A DNA stretch of 64,000 nt from Pseudogymnoascus destructans (GCF_001641265.1 NW_020167555.1:62001-126000), one strand, 5' to 3'; positions 23,836-36,230 are shown, counted from the first letter of the stretch. Numbers and translations: made by a program. The notes: generated by a model not told the origin, from the sequence alone.

Positions 23836-26800
23836 TCATAGCAATGCTGGCTCATAATACTCTCTGAATCGGTCCACTTCATCCCATCTAACCTCATACA
23901 CAACATTCCAGCAGCCAATGAGTAGGTTTGGGAATTTCCTTGTCCAGAAGCTCAGATACCCCTCAGGTAAAGGACCTACGTCCTTCTTCAACTTGTCTGA
24001 CATATCCTCATAATGGTTCTTCTTGTTCCTGAGCGCTCTCAGCAGATCCAACAATCTTGAACCAGTATACTTTCTCTGCTTCCCCAGAGAATCCGTAAAC
24101 TCCTTCCCAAGCGGTTTCATGAAGTCCCCACGAGTAATTTCCGGCGCCCATCTCTCAAGCTCGATAAGCGCGTCACTCGGAGGGTCCCTCTTCTCCTTTT
24201 CAAAGTGATCTGAGACGTCGCAAAGAAAGTTTAGGCGCTTCTTAGCCGACCAGAAAAACGGATGGGACATCACTTGCTTCGCGGTCGGACGGGCCTTTGG
24301 CACCTGTTCAAGCATGGACCTGATGAGGTCGGTAGCCTCGAACGCATAGTCGCCAAGAACGTCAAGCGGGCTGAGCTTATATTCGCCTTTTCGAATGTTG
24401 ACTTCTCGCATATAGCGATCGCCGCAATCGAAAGGATGAGATCCCTTAGTGAGCACGTAAAAGAAGACCAGCCCAAGTGAGAAGATGTCAATGGCTCGTG
24501 TGGCGCGCCGATTGGGCATTAAATCACCGGAGACAAGTGGTATTCCTGATGTGCTGTGGCTGCTGGAGAGGGTGGACTCCATGGCCGTAACCGAGCCTTC
24601 ACGAAGGTCGTCGTCTAGGAGGAGCTCAGGGGCACGCCAGCCAGATGTACCAGCTGCATGGGCAGTGGTAGCGCGGAAGCTTGACTGTTCACCTTCGAGT
24701 TTCTTGCAGAGTCCGAAATCAGAAACTAAAAGTCGAGGCCTGCCGTCTTTACCCATTGAGACCAGGATATTCTGGGGCTTGAGATCACGATGTACAATCC
24801 GAAGGTTATGGAGATGCTGGAGGCCATTGGTGATCTGGTAAAGGACGTTGGGGAGATCTCGTTCTCCGCTTTGAGCAAGGTCTCGATGAAGTTGTGGCTT
24901 TTCAATAACATCTGCTAAAGATGCAGAGCACAGCTCAAGCGCAATATAGAGGAATCCTTGGCTTTGTTGCTGAGCATAGTATCGGATAACTGTCCAAACT
25001 GTTAGCTTGCTGAGGTCAATATATAACCTTGTTGAGGGTATACCATTAGGATGATCGTCACTTTCTCGCAAGAGCTTCGTCTCCTGGGATGCAATTTCAA
25101 AGAATTGGATGAGCATCCTCTTCACTGCTACGTCCCTTCCGTCAAATTTTCCTTCGAAAACCATGGTGCCATTGCTTCCTGTCCCAATAAGCTTATCCAT
25201 GTTAACCTCGAGGCTGTTCATGCGTAGGATTGGGCCTGAGATTTCATTGACACCATTAGGTAGAGTTTCGACATCTGGCTCAATGCGGGTAGACCCCCCA
25301 AGCATTTTTGCGTCACGGACTGCATCCTCAACGGTAGCAGGGGATGACGGAATTGGCCCATCGGAGCTCGGAGTCTGCCTCTGCCCCTTCTTGTGCTTGA
25401 GACCACCACGTTTTCCACGGTGAGCTTTTTTGCCTTCGGCCTTGGGTTGCTTCGGTGGACGCGAGCCATCGTTTGCGGTAACTTCTTCCAACGGTTCTCG
25501 GCGGGCCTCATTGGCCACATCTGCTGGTTTGTCATCTTGTTTGTTCGTTGTAGGTGGCTTAGCATCGTCCGATGGGTCTGAGCTTCCCACCGTTGCCACA
25601 TCCGGAAGGGTTTCGGGAACCGGTGCGTCCTGTTTGAGTGGCGCATCGATATTCGAGAAGTCATCAACGTCTTCGTCCTCTTCTAGCCTTCCTGTGAGCT
25701 TTGAAATGATGTTGATGTACTTGTTGCAGGTTGACTTGATCCATCGGGCTATGTCTCTGTTGTACCAAAACAGTAGCGTGAGGAGTAGGAGTGTAGTAAT
25801 TGGATTATTAACGAGTTCAATTATACTCGTCACTGCTGTTGTTGGAAGCTGCCGGACATGGTACAGAACTGATGGTTTGGGGCCCAGCGCTGGGGATGTC
25901 ATATTTGCAACTGCATCTTTATGAATAGTTTCATTCTTGCTTTGCAATTTGTCATCCTGATCGGTAGGTCCGGATATGGTCAACAGAGGCTCGTGTCTAC
26001 GGCCATCGATTGAGTGAAGTCCAACAAGTGCTTTTTGAAGCTGGGCATTGTTCACTGGCTCATGGAAGCGCGCACGTTCCAGCCAATTCGCTGTATCGCA
26101 CTGTGCCTGTTCGGGGCCGTCGATAACCAATGGGTAGCTATTACCGGACATTGCATACCAGTCTCCGGTCTCGGTATGGTTGACAAATATCCGGGCATGG
26201 CGGATACTTTCATGACTGTCATCCACCAAGGGTGGTATTGGCTGAGGAAGGATGATAAGTTCGGGATTCTTCGTGTCGGCATCCACAGGACGGGCTACGT
26301 CAAAGACTCGTATAACCGGCGACGGGAGCCTTGCATTGTATAAGGCACCTCTATCTCTCGACCGAGTTAAGTCGTATGCGAAGACTCCTCCGTCGTGGCT
26401 GCTATACATATACTTCCCATCGAGGGTGCTTCGGTGTTGCCGTAATAGATCCTGGTCATAATTGTTTGGACCCCACTCTGCGTACTTGAGTGTGACGATA
26501 GGATGGCCATCCTTTCCCTGAATGCCGACTGTGTATTCGGTTCGACCCAATGTCAAGGTCCCTCGAGTGCTACATTCCTCGCCATCCGGATCTTGGAACC
26601 CATCTGGGCGGTCGCATGTGGCTGCTCCTGGGCTAAAGGAGCCCGCGGATCCGAACCATTTAAGCACTGCTCCGTTTCTGGCATCGATTGTCCACAATGA
26701 GGTTACCTTGTCGCCAGTATAGACCACAGCAGGCTCGGTATCGGCGTATGGCACCATTTCCTCAACCAATTTCTTCATGGTGAGACCAGTATTGACCAAT

Positions 26801-27456
26801 CCTGGCTGAGGGCCGCCGGGAATATAAACGAAGAGACTGCCATCAGCGCTTGGTTCGACAATCCAAAGATAGTCATCCACAGGCTGATGCTCTTCGCCAT
26901 CGGTTCCGTTCCTTTCGTGGTATGTGGTTTGTACAACGGGTCTGTCAACGTCCAGGGCCCACCGTTGTGTCCCAGTCTTCCTATCTCGGGCATACAACTT
27001 CCCGTCGACGGTCGCAAGAAGCACAAAGTCTTCTACATCCCAATCCTCAAGACTCCGCGCAGATTGCGGCGAGAGCCCAGCATTATTCCCTATGCTGGAT
27101 CGTCCTGTGGATGGTGCTCGAACGGCGGATCCCGCCGGAGCAAAAGCTACGATAGCGCTCGCATCGTTTCCATTATTTTCTCTTTTGTTTTTATTTGCAC
27201 CTGGTGTGCCTTTTGCTCGACCTGCGCTCACCGGCGACTCGAGGCGTTGTGCTTTGTTTCCGAGCGTGGTGGCCTCGAGGGTCGCGATGGGGTCCGTCTT
27301 GATGGCCTCGCGTGATGACTTGTATTGGTCTCCAACATCACGACTCGCATTTTGCTGCTGCTGCTGAGCATCGATGAGCCATGGTGAGAGTAATATTACT
27401 ACCGCGAGGAGGATTCTACTCGCGGTAGTCCCTTCGGCGGGAGGCCGTCGCGGCAT
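23836..27456 (-). CDS. IRE1: IRE1: ER stress sensor kinase/endoribonuclease
   Basis: Two exons, 27456-25044 and 24989-23836, 1188 residues. A signal peptide (RILLAVVILLSPWLIDA) fixes the start at 27456 rather than the in-frame Met at 27495. The luminal sensor runs to about residue 540, a membrane segment (NPITTLLLLTLLFWY) follows, then a basic/acidic linker, the kinase (GTGSNGTMVFEG, VAVKRM, HRDLKPQNIL, SDFGL) and the KEN RNase domain (FLCDVSDHFEKE...YTGSRLLDLLRALRNKKNHY...FPNLLIGCW). It splices HAC1/hacA-type mRNA in the unfolded protein response. The 54-nt intron at 24990-25043 is a multiple of three with no stop; splicing it restores HPNVIRYY, the conserved kinase segment. Confidence 0.96.
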   Translation of the reverse strand: MPRRPPAEGTTASRILLAVVILLSPWLIDAQQQQQNASRDVGDQYKSSREAIKTDPIATLEATTLGNKAQRLESPVSAGRAKGTPGANKNKRENNGNDASAIVAFAPAGSAVRAPSTGRSSIGNNAGLSPQSARSLEDWDVEDFVLLATVDGKLYARDRKTGTQRWALDVDRPVVQTTYHERNGTDGEEHQPVDDYLWIVEPSADGSLFVYIPGGPQPGLVNTGLTMKKLVEEMVPYADTEPAVVYTGDKVTSLWTIDARNGAVLKWFGSAGSFSPGAATCDRPDGFQDPDGEECSTRGTLTLGRTEYTVGIQGKDGHPIVTLKYAEWGPNNYDQDLLRQHRSTLDGKYMYSSHDGGVFAYDLTRSRDRGALYNARLPSPVIRVFDVARPVDADTKNPELIILPQPIPPLVDDSHESIRHARIFVNHTETGDWYAMSGNSYPLVIDGPEQAQCDTANWLERARFHEPVNNAQLQKALVGLHSIDGRRHEPLLTISGPTDQDDKLQSKNETIHKDAVANMTSPALGPKPSVLYHVRQLPTTAVTSIIELVNNPITTLLLLTLLFWYNRDIARWIKSTCNKYINIISKLTGRLEEDEDVDDFSNIDAPLKQDAPVPETLPDVATVGSSDPSDDAKPPTTNKQDDKPADVANEARREPLEEVTANDGSRPPKQPKAEGKKAHRGKRGGLKHKKGQRQTPSSDGPIPSSPATVEDAVRDAKMLGGSTRIEPDVETLPNGVNEISGPILRMNSLEVNMDKLIGTGSNGTMVFEGKFDGRDVAVKRMLIQFFEIASQETKLLRESDDHPNGIPSTRLYIDLSKLTVWTVIRYYAQQQSQGFLYIALELCSASLADVIEKPQLHRDLAQSGERDLPNVLYQITNGLQHLHNLRIVHRDLKPQNILVSMGKDGRPRLLVSDFGLCKKLEGEQSSFRATTAHAAGTSGWRAPELLLDDDLREGSVTAMESTLSSSHSTSGIPLVSGDLMPNRRATRAIDIFSLGLVFFYVLTKGSHPFDCGDRYMREVNIRKGEYKLSPLDVLGDYAFEATDLIRSMLEQVPKARPTAKQVMSHPFFWSAKKRLNFLCDVSDHFEKEKRDPPSDALIELERWAPEITRGDFMKPLGKEFTDSLGKQRKYTGSRLLDLLRALRNKKNHYEDMSDKLKKDVGPLPEGYLSFWTRKFPNLLIGCWNVVYEVRWDEVDRFREYYEPALL

Positions 27457-28337
27457 GATGGGACATGAAATAACACGCCGTACGGTGCCTGGCACTTGAC
27501 AAGTTCGACTCGGGTCACCCAGGCGGCGGCTTCGAAGTGGTCAGATTGACTGGTATCGCAAATTCTCGACAATAACAGCGATAGGTAATTGCGAGCAATG
27601 GTTTAAAGGGGAGACAAATCGACTCGAGTGCGAGTAATGTATGTGTTGTGCGTCGCACAAAATAAACTCGAGGTTGGGGGAGGGAACGAGCGTTTCAACT
27701 TCTGCGACAGGGTTTAGCATTCTGAATCGCGAGCTGACGAAGCCCAGTCTTTAATACCTGTTCCTTACGATTCCACCGGCTTCAAATTTCAGATGATTCA
27801 GAACTTCTCGTATACATTGTCTACGTACTCTACAAATTATCTGTAATATTGCTTTTGTGCTGCTGGAATTTCCTGAATCTCCGACGTGGCAGTGTAGTAT
27901 TTCAATCAGCCTTGGACACGGAATTAATTTATAGTACACTACGCTTGTGGTCGCACATCCGACGACAATTTTTATAATTTATCCGCACAGTGCTGTCTCA
28001 ATATTTAAAGACATACATACTGAAGAATTGAGGCCCTTGTCTACTCGCCCAGGTAGGGAATTTCATAATAAAAATTGAATCCATCATTGGCACCCTACTT
28101 CCCAATGCGTTCTTCTTCGCTGGACTTTGTTGTACATGTTGTACTGAACACTTGTATTTGTACTCGGCTCTATCGGTTGATCACTACGTAAACTGTATGG
28201 GCAAGTTGCACCTTGTTCCCGACCATGAGTGCATTCATTGTCACTGCGAAGTGATTAAGGCAGGTTATGGTACAGTGGCTTCGTCATTAGCAATCCCCTT
28301 CTCATAATACAGCCGAGTTCTCCTGTCCATGCCACAT
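27457..28337. other. Intergenic: IRE1 promoter side and CCT-beta 3' flank
   Basis: 880 bp, moderately AT-rich, no supported gene. Short frames have no recognisable content. IRE1's 5' UTR is on the left part. Confidence 0.55.
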
Positions 28338-30028
28338 CTATTGTCTTTCCCTCCGTCTTGGTGCGCTCCTAATGATATTATCTACCCGCAACAGAAGCTA
28401 GAAAGTCAGTATTGAAATGCGGTACGACGTGTTCGGGTCTGGCTTACCTCTGCGGCCTCCGATGCTGACGACACAACCGCCTTCTTCAACTTGTAACTCT
28501 CAATGACACCAAGCTCGCGCATATCGGCAATACCGCCGCCAGGTGTCATCAAATCCAAACCGTAAGTAGTCATGCCGTCATAGATGGCGGTTCGCAGCTT
28601 GGCCACGAGCTCGCTCGAGTCGTATCCGGCATTGTCTGCGAGGATGGTTGGCAGCTGGCGGAGAGCAACGGAGAAAGATGCAACGGCGATTTGCTTCTTG
28701 CCGTCGACCTTAAGGGCTGCTGCGTCGACGGCGCGGGCCATCAGCATCTCTGCGCATCCTCCTCCCAGGGTGGTTCTTGGCTCCTGGACTGTTTGTGACA
28801 GAACAGCCAAGGCGTCGTGGAGTGATCTCTCGGCCTCGTCCAAGAGCTGCTCGGTGGCACCTCTCAGGACGATCGTGCAAGCTTGGCCAGCAGCGACACC
28901 GGAGAATTTGATTAGCGTATCCTCACCAATGATAACCTCCTCGATAACATCGCACTGTCCAAGTTTAACCAATTCCGGGTGGTCGAAGGTGGAGGCAATG
29001 TCGCCACCAGTAACCAGGGCGAGTCTCTCAATTCCGTCGAAATCAGCATGCTCGATCGACATGATTCCAGCATCCGAAAAGAGCTGCTCAGGCCAGTTGT
29101 AGATAAGCTGCCTGTTGATGAAGCAGTTGATTCCATGTGCCTTGATCTTCTCCACCTTAGCCCTCATCTTCTCCTTCTCTGCCTTCTCTAGTTCCGCAAG
29201 CTGGCTTGTCGATGCAACAGAAACTCTGGCCCCGAAGATCTTGATCTTATCTGTGTCCATAGCAGTGTTTGCAATCATAATCTTTGCTTTCTCCAATCTC
29301 TTCGGCTGGTTTACACCAATCTTCTTGTCTAAGATGAAGCCCTCATCAAGATAGGAGTCGCTCAGCTTTCCACCGGCCTTCTTGATGATTTGAATGTGGC
29401 TGAGATCGGACGAACCCTTCATACGTAGCACTGCATCGCATGCTAGCTCTGCAAACTGATCTCTGTCTTGGGCCAGGACCTTCGAGCTGAGAGTTGTGCG
29501 TGCGATAGCGTACAAGTCCTTCCTGAACGCCTCCTTGTTGCCGCTATGATCAACAGCTGATTTCTCGAGTGCCGCCAAAGCAGCTTGGCTTGCTATCCTG
29601 TAACCCTCAATAATCGTCTGGGGATGGATCTTCTTATCGACCAGCTTCTCCGCCTCTCTTAAGAGCTCTGCTGCCAGGACTGTGACCGATGTTGTGCCGT
29701 CTCCTACTTCGTCATCTTGAACTTTTGAGATGTTCACAAGTACCTTCGCGGCTGCGTTGTCGAGGGCGATAGACTTCAGGATAGTTGCTCCATCATTCGT
29801 GACCATAATCTCGCCGGTAGAGCTACTGCAAGTTAGTAGAAGCCTTCACATGAAATAGCTGTCCACATACGCAGATTGTAAGATCTTGTCCATGCCCTTT
29901 GGGCCCAATGTGCTCTTCACCAAATCGCCAACTGCGATAGCTCCCACGAAAGCAGAAAGGCGAGCATTCTCACCCTTCTCTTCCGTCACATCACTCTGGA
30001 AAATCTGCGTAGGGTTGAAAGAAGCCAT
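28338..30028 (-). CDS. CCT2: TCP-1 chaperonin (CCT) subunit beta
   Basis: Three exons, 30028-29871, 29825-28448 and 28397-28338, 531 residues, matching the family's usual length. Group II chaperonin signatures are complete: VKSTLGPKGMDKIL, VTNDGATIL, QDDEVGDGTTSVTVL, the ATP-binding GDG, and the C-terminal GGGCAEMLMARAV and LDLMTPGGGIADM. The last exon supplies LLLRVDNIIR and a short Arg-rich end. It is one of eight paralogous subunits of the cytosolic ring that folds actin and tubulin. It shares a divergent upstream region with the eIF3b gene. Confidence 0.96.
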
Positions 30029-30408
30029 TGTGAATGATTATACCTCTCTTATACCAATTTCAAAGTGTTTATACGCGCGGGCTACTTTTTCAGAACGCGC
30101 TTTACGCCTAATCGGCCACCGTAGCGAATTTCAAAAATTAGCGCGAGCCCCACGCACATCGCGATCAAATATTCAGCTAGAATCCTAACATTTGCGACGA
30201 CAAGGTATACTATTGCAGCACTGAAGCCAACTTGCAGCAAATCCTCCAGCCCATCAAGTAAGCCGATGCCCCCATATATATACTATATTATTCTCGTTGT
30301 TCTGGCACTAACCAGGCCCAAAAGCCCCCCAAAAGGATATCGCACAAATAGAATCACGCCCACTATACACTGAGGGGTTCAGCACCGAACAGCGAACCAA
30401 CCGCAATC
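30029..30408. promoter_or_regulatory. Bidirectional promoter region, CCT-beta / eIF3b
   Basis: 380 bp between two head-to-head housekeeping start codons. A TATATATAC stretch lies near 30273-30285. No coding sequence. Shared control is an inference from orientation only. Confidence 0.6.
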
Positions 30409-32739
30409 ATGGCGCCGTCCTTTGATCACCTTTCGGATCCGGAGGAGGAGGAGTACGATGACGAGGAAGAACTCGACTTTTCCGACCTGAGAGAGAAATT
30501 CGAGGTTCAGCTTCAGCAGGGACTCGATACCTTCGTCTGTGTGGATGGACTGCCTAAAGTTACCGAGGAGACGAAGCCAAAGCTGATTAAGTTCTTGTTA
30601 AGAAAGCTCAACTCCGTTGGAAAGACGAAGGAGGAGTTGGTATTCATGCCAGTTGGCGCGAGTGGACAAACTGATGGGTATGTTGAAATGCCAACTCGTA
30701 CAGTCTCCCAGGTGCTAACGACGGTAGATTCGCATTCGTCGAATATGCTTCCCCAGCCGAGGCCGCCGCGGCCGTCAAGTCTCTTGATGGCGTCGCTATT
30801 GATAAGAAGCACACGATGCGCGTGAACAAACTTACGGATATCGAGCGCTACGGCCGCGAGGGAGCCGTCCCCGAGGATTTCACACCACCGAAAATCGAGC
30901 CGTTCGCAGAGAAGGAGCATCTCCGCTCCTGGCTCGCGGATCCTGCTGGACGTGGCCGTGACCAGTTTGTTATGTTCAGGGGTGATAACGTTGGCGTTTT
31001 CTGGAACAACGAGAGGGATGCCCCCGAGAACATCGTTGACCGTGCCCACTGGACCGAGACCTTCGTACAGTGGTCGCCGCTAGGCACGTTCTTCACGTCC
31101 GTTCACATGCAGGGTGTTCAACTTTGGGGTGGCCCATCCTGGACTCGCATGAAGCGATTCCCCCACCCCTTTGTCAACTTGGTTGACTTCTCCCCTGGAG
31201 AGAAGTACCTCACCACCTGGTCCAACAAGCCGATCTCCATTCCGGAGGAAGGTCACCCAGCTCTGTCTATTGACGACGATGGAAAGAACTACGTTATTTG
31301 GGATATCGAGACCGGCAAGCCACTTCGTTCCTTCGCAAACCTGGACGTTCCCGGCGCATCGTTAGATGAGGCCGGACAGCCCGTCAAGCGCAAGGTGCAA
31401 TGGCCAGCTTTCAAGTGGTCCTCGGACGACCAGTACGTCGCCAGGCTAAACCAGGGTACATCCATCTCTGTCTACGAGCTACCAAGGATGGGTCTCCTTG
31501 ACAAGACTTCGATCAAGATCGATGGTGTTGTCGACTTCGACTGGGCACCTGCAACTGTTACTCGCGATGGTGTTAAGACTTACGAGCAGCTGTTCTGCTA
31601 CTGGACTCCGGAAATTGGCAGCAACCCTGCCAAGGTTGGACTGATGAGCGTTCCATCGAAAGAGGTTGTCAGGACGTTGAATCTCTTCAGTGTCACGGAT
31701 GCTAAGCTCCACTGGCAATCAGAGGGTGCATACCTCTGCGTTAAGGTTGACCGTCACTCCAAGTCCAAGAAGTCCCTCGCTACCAGTCTCGAGATTTTCC
31801 GCGTGAAGGAGAAGGGTGTCCCGGTTGAGGTCGTTGACTCGATCAAGGACACTGTTATCAACTTCGCTTGGGAGCCAAAGGGTGACAGGTTCGTTGCTAT
31901 CACCACTGCCGAGGTTGTCGCCGCTACTGCCGTCCCACCAAAGACTTCCGTCTCTTTCTTCTGCCCCGAGAAGGTCAAGGGAGGCGCTGCCGTCGGAAAC
32001 TTCAAGCACCTTAGGACATACGACAAAAAGAACAGCAACGCCATTTACTGGTCGCCAAAGGGCCGCTTCGTTATTGTCGCGACTGTCCACTCGCAACAAA
32101 GCTTCGACCTTGAGTTTTACGATATGGACTTTGACGGCGAGAAGCCAGAGACAGAGAAGGATTTGACTGCCAACCTTATGCTTATGAACACTGCCGACCA
32201 TTTCGGTGTCACTGACATTGATTGGGATCCTACCGGACGTTATGTTGCCACAAGCGCAAGTGTATGGAAGCACACTGTAAGTTTGGCTATTCTTCACTGA
32301 TGACATTATACTGACTACCTCGTAGATGGAGAACGGTTACCACTTGTACGACTTCAAGGGCGAGCAATTACGCGAAGAGCCAGTCGAGAAGTTCAAGCAA
32401 TGGCTCTGGCGGCCCCGCCCAGCATCCCTACTCAACAAGGACGAGCAAAAGGCGATCCGCAAGAACCTCCGCGAGTACAGCAAGGTCTTCGACCAAGAAG
32501 ACGCTGATCGCGGCGCGTCTGCCGACTTGGCCGTCGTCGAGCACAGGCGTAACCTCCTCGACGAGTGGCTCGCATGGAGAGAGATGGTTGTGGAGGAGGT
32601 TTTGGCTGAGCGCAGAGAGCTGGGCTTGCCAGAGGATCCCCTGGAGGGCCTGATCAAGCAGACCGATGAGGGCGAGGACCAGGTTATCGAAGAGATCGTT
32701 GAGGAGATCGTCGAGGAGACGGAGGAGATCATTGCTTGA
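30409..32739 (+). CDS. PRT1: Translation initiation factor eIF3 subunit b
   Basis: Three exons, 30409-30677, 30728-32276 and 32326-32739, 743 residues. An acidic N-terminus precedes an RRM (FVCVDGLPKV ... GFAFVEYASPAEAAAAVKSLDG), which the first splice reconstructs. A WD40-type beta-propeller follows (FVQWSPLGTFFTSVHMQGVQLWGG, NYVIWDIETG, YWSPKGRFVIVATV, DIDWDPTGRYVATSASVW). The C-terminus is the eIF3b-specific charged helix (WRPRPASLLNKDEQKAIRKNL). It is a core scaffold of eIF3 binding the 40S subunit. Complete, with no oddities. Confidence 0.96.
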
Positions 32740-33085
32740 GAACGTCACGACCTCACGCTTATTATTTCCTTCTCTGCATATGTATGGAGTAAGTTAGCTC
32801 ATGAGATCTGGAGGGTACCCATGATCGGTGTATCCGGGTTGATGGTACACGCTGGCAATAGGGCAAAAGAATAAATGAACGAAAGATTAGTTTTTTAGTT
32901 AATGGTTTGGCGGTGTTTCCGTCATATGCAAATCGTGCTGATAAATTGGAGCCAATTGCAAATGATACGTCTAAGTCATTCCTCCATAACTTCGTTTGGG
33001 AGCAGATCATTGCTGCCTTCGTTAAATGGTAACCTAATAGTATATGAAGCGGCCTATCACATGTGAACGGGCAAAAAAATGTGAA
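32740..33085. other. Intergenic between convergent genes
   Basis: 3' flanks of eIF3b and the membrane-protein gene. AT-rich; no gene seen. Confidence 0.6.
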
Positions 33086-33886
33086 TTATTCCCCCTTGAT
33101 GTTGGCAGGAGTAGTTCGCTTGTTGCCAGTTTCCACCCCATTGACCTTTGCGTACAACCACTTCAGCAAGATGGTGCTCCCAGTCATCAGCAATGCAGAA
33201 CTAGCAAAGAGGAGAGCTCTGTGGGTGGTCGACAAAATGTCAAAGAGGGGGTATGGGTAGCTAAAAACATTAGAACCATGACGACGTAACGTATTGTAGC
33301 TTTAGCTGGGGGAAAGGGCCGCTTACAAGCCGTTGTGAGTGAAGCAATGCTCGATCCATGCCCAGTAAGTGAATGCCAGGACAGTGCTCAGACCAGCTGC
33401 TGGGAGATTCTTGATGGTGTAGGGCGGGCTTAGAAGCAAGAGATCCAAGACCAACAACAAGCTGGGCATGAAATGGAAGCTGATATCCGCGTATGGGTCC
33501 AGGTTGATCTCCGGGGGAACTATGAGTTCTCTGTCGATGGCCGAGATAGACCAGTACAGAATCGTGATCAGGACCTCAAGCGGGGCGCACCACAGAGACA
33601 GACTGTTCTTGATGGAAAAGAGGCGGTGCGACAGAGTGACGTCGGCCAGAAGACCAAAACCAAAGGTGATGGATGACAAGAGGAGGCCGACAATTGTCAG
33701 ATATTGGTAGTGCCAGCCATAGGCCTGGTTCATCTGCGTTGGGAAGTTGATCATGTACCAGAAGGATCCGGAGAAGGAGCAGAGACCCAGAGCGTGCAAG
33801 AAAAATGATATCGCGCGGGATGGCGACTCGAAGCGCTGGAGCGGATGCTTGCGCGAAGCAGAGACCGGAGACTTTGACTTTGCCAT
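33086..33886 (-). CDS. FAR-17a/AIG1-like multi-pass membrane protein
   Basis: Two exons, 33886-33327 and 33260-33086, 244 residues. A basic N-terminus is followed by about six hydrophobic segments (AISFFLHALGLCSFSGSFWYM, YLTIVGLLLSSITFGFGLLAD, VLITILYWSISAID, SLLLVLDLLLL, TVLAFTYWAWIEHCF, LLFASSALLMTGSTILL). The family's key Thr/His positions fit: a Thr after the second helix region and FHFMPSLLLVLDLL with the conserved His. AIG1/ADTRP homologues hydrolyse fatty acid esters of hydroxy fatty acids; whether this fungal member does is inference. The splice restores HNGFYPYPLFDIL. Confidence 0.85.
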
Positions 33887-34233
33887 GGTTGCGTTGGTCC
33901 AAAAAGCCCGAAGTTTTATTTTATAGTCGTGAAGTTAACGGACCAGGGAGAGACTCCCTGCATATATGTAGTCTGAATTAAATACATACCGCGTAGTACA
34001 TACTATAACCTGCAAGTGGCACATGTGCAAACGACAGGCGCGCGCCCGAGGTTCTGGGGTGTTAGTGGCGTTCGCTTTTATGGGGTCCCTTGCTGAAAAT
34101 CGGCCAGGGTCGATTCGGTGTCGGAATAATGTTTCACCGATCCAAAGATGTGAGGCTACAGCTGCAGGACGCGACCCAAACTACTTTCAGCCTCATCAAG
34201 TCCTCTGCCAATCCTAACCTCGAGGGGTTAACC
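33887..34233. promoter_or_regulatory. Divergent upstream region, membrane protein / WD40-cyclophilin
   Basis: 347 bp between head-to-head genes. No coding sequence is supported and no specific element is recognised. Confidence 0.5.
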
Positions 34234-36230
34234 ATGAGTTCAAACGCGCAGGTCTCGAATAAGAGGCCGTACGATGAGTCGAATGCTGTGAATGACTCTC
34301 CGAAAGGAGGGCCTGCCGACGCCGAGGAAGATGGTGAGCTTCAGTGTGACATACAATGCCTACAATAGCTAACATTGTGCAGAATCTTCGGACGATGACA
34401 TGGGGCCCCAATTGCCCTCGGCGGCACCTAAGAAGAAGAGACGGGTTCTCCCCTATGAAAAGCTCTACGTCGCTGCGCTGCCAACGTCAGCACGGTACTC
34501 GAAGTCCCTCATGCACAAGGAGCAGGTAGCCTTCGTTACGATGACACCACTCACCGATTTCCTGATCACCAGCTCCATCGACGGCTACGTTAAGTTCTGG
34601 AAGAAAGGCAATGAAGGCGTTGAGTTTGTGAAAGAGTTTCGCGCGCACAATGGCGAGATTAAAAGCGTGTCAGTAAGCGCAGATGGCAGGAGTTTCGCAA
34701 CAGCTGGCGCGGACAAGACCATTAAAATATTCGATGTCATCACATTCGATCTATTGACTATGCTCTCTGTGGAGTTTACGCCAAAATGTGTCTGCTGGGT
34801 CCATCAGCGCGGCGCCTCGTTACCTCTGCTAGCCGTATCAGACGAGGTTAACCACTCCATACGAATATACGACGGAAGGGGCGACAACCTGGAGCCGATC
34901 CATACGCTCAAAGGGCTTCATAAAAGCGTTATTTTACTAATGGCATTTAACAATGTTTACAACTGCGTTGTATCGGCAGATGAGAGTGGCATGCTCGAGT
35001 ACTGGAGACCCGGCGGCAACTATGAGAAGCCTGACAACGTCTTCGAATACAAGAGCTCCACGGACCTCTTTGAATTTAAGAAATCAAAGTCTGTACCGGC
35101 TTCCATTACAGTCTCTCCCATCGGTTCACAATTTGCAACAATGTCATTTCCGGACCGCAAGATTCGAGTTTTCGATTTTCCGACGGGAAAGCTACACCGA
35201 ACGTATGATGAATCGATACAGACTATCGAAGAGATGCAGCAAGCCGGTACTGCCTTGCAAAAACTAGAAGATGTCGAGTTCAACCGGAGGCTTGCTACAG
35301 AAAGAGAGATCAATACTCCGTTATTAAGAAACAAGGTCAACGTGGTCTTTGATGAGAGCGGCCATTTCATACTGTACGGGTCGATACTTGGCACCAAGGT
35401 CATCAATACCTACACGAATCGCGTGGTCAAGGTATATGGCCAGGATGAGAACTTTAGAGCGTTGAACCTGGCAACGTACCAAGGACAACCCCAGAAGAAA
35501 GGCGTTACTACCATCGCGATGGCCGCTTCCAACAATCCGCTGCTGCAAGAATCAGAAGTTCGGGATCCCATACTCATCGAGACCGGCGTCGGGAAGCAGA
35601 GGTTCTACATGTTTAGCAATGACGAAGAGATATCCAAATCTGAACGAGATGTTCAGAATGAGAAGCCAACAAATCTCAATGCGCTGAAGGCAGTCGAAAA
35701 GAAAGTGGCAGAGACCGGAACGAGTGCGGTTATTCATACTACATATGGCGATATCCACGTGCGACTCTTCCCAGACGCCGCACCTAAAGCTGTGGAGAAC
35801 TTCGTTACACATTCAAAGCGCGGCTACTACAACAACACTATCTTCCACAGAGTCATACGCCGCTTCATGATCCAGTGCGGAGATCCACTTGGTGATGGAA
35901 CCGGGGGTGAGAGTATCTGGGGAAAGGAATTCGAGGACGAGTTCAGCACTTTGAGGCATGACAAGCCCTATACCTTGAGCATGGCAAATGCTGGGCCCAA
36001 TACAAACGGAAGCCAGTTCTTCATCACGACTGAAAAGACTGTAAGTGAAGATCCAAATCGTACTCTGCATCGCAAAACTAACACCTGAGTAGCCATGGTT
36101 AGATAACAAGCACACGATTTTTGGGAGAGCTATCCAGGGCTTGGATGTTATTCACAAGATCGAAAACACAAAAGTGCACAAAGAAAAGCCCGAGGAGGAC
36201 ATCAAGATTATTAACATCTCGATAACATAG
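34234..36230 (+). CDS. WD40-repeat peptidyl-prolyl isomerase (PPWD1/CYP15-like)
   Basis: Three exons, 34234-34333, 34383-36040 and 36093-36230, 631 residues. A charged N-terminus with a basic KKKRR patch leads to WD40 repeats from about residue 70 (FLITSSIDGYVKFWKK, RSFATAGADKTIKIFDV, CVVSADESGMLEYW, FATMSFPDRKIRVFD). A cyclophilin domain covers the last 155 residues (HTTYGDIHVRLFPDAAPKAVENF, FHRVIRRFMIQCGDP, GTGGESIWG, NTNGSQFFIT, PWLDNKHTIFGR). The catalytic Arg of FHRVI and the FFIT block are present. Homologues are nuclear, spliceosome-associated. Confidence 0.95.

Noticed and set aside
27457..27495. Upstream in-frame start for IRE1
   Set aside because: The signal peptide fits a start at 27456; thirteen extra residues with two Arg and a Cys before it would weaken it.
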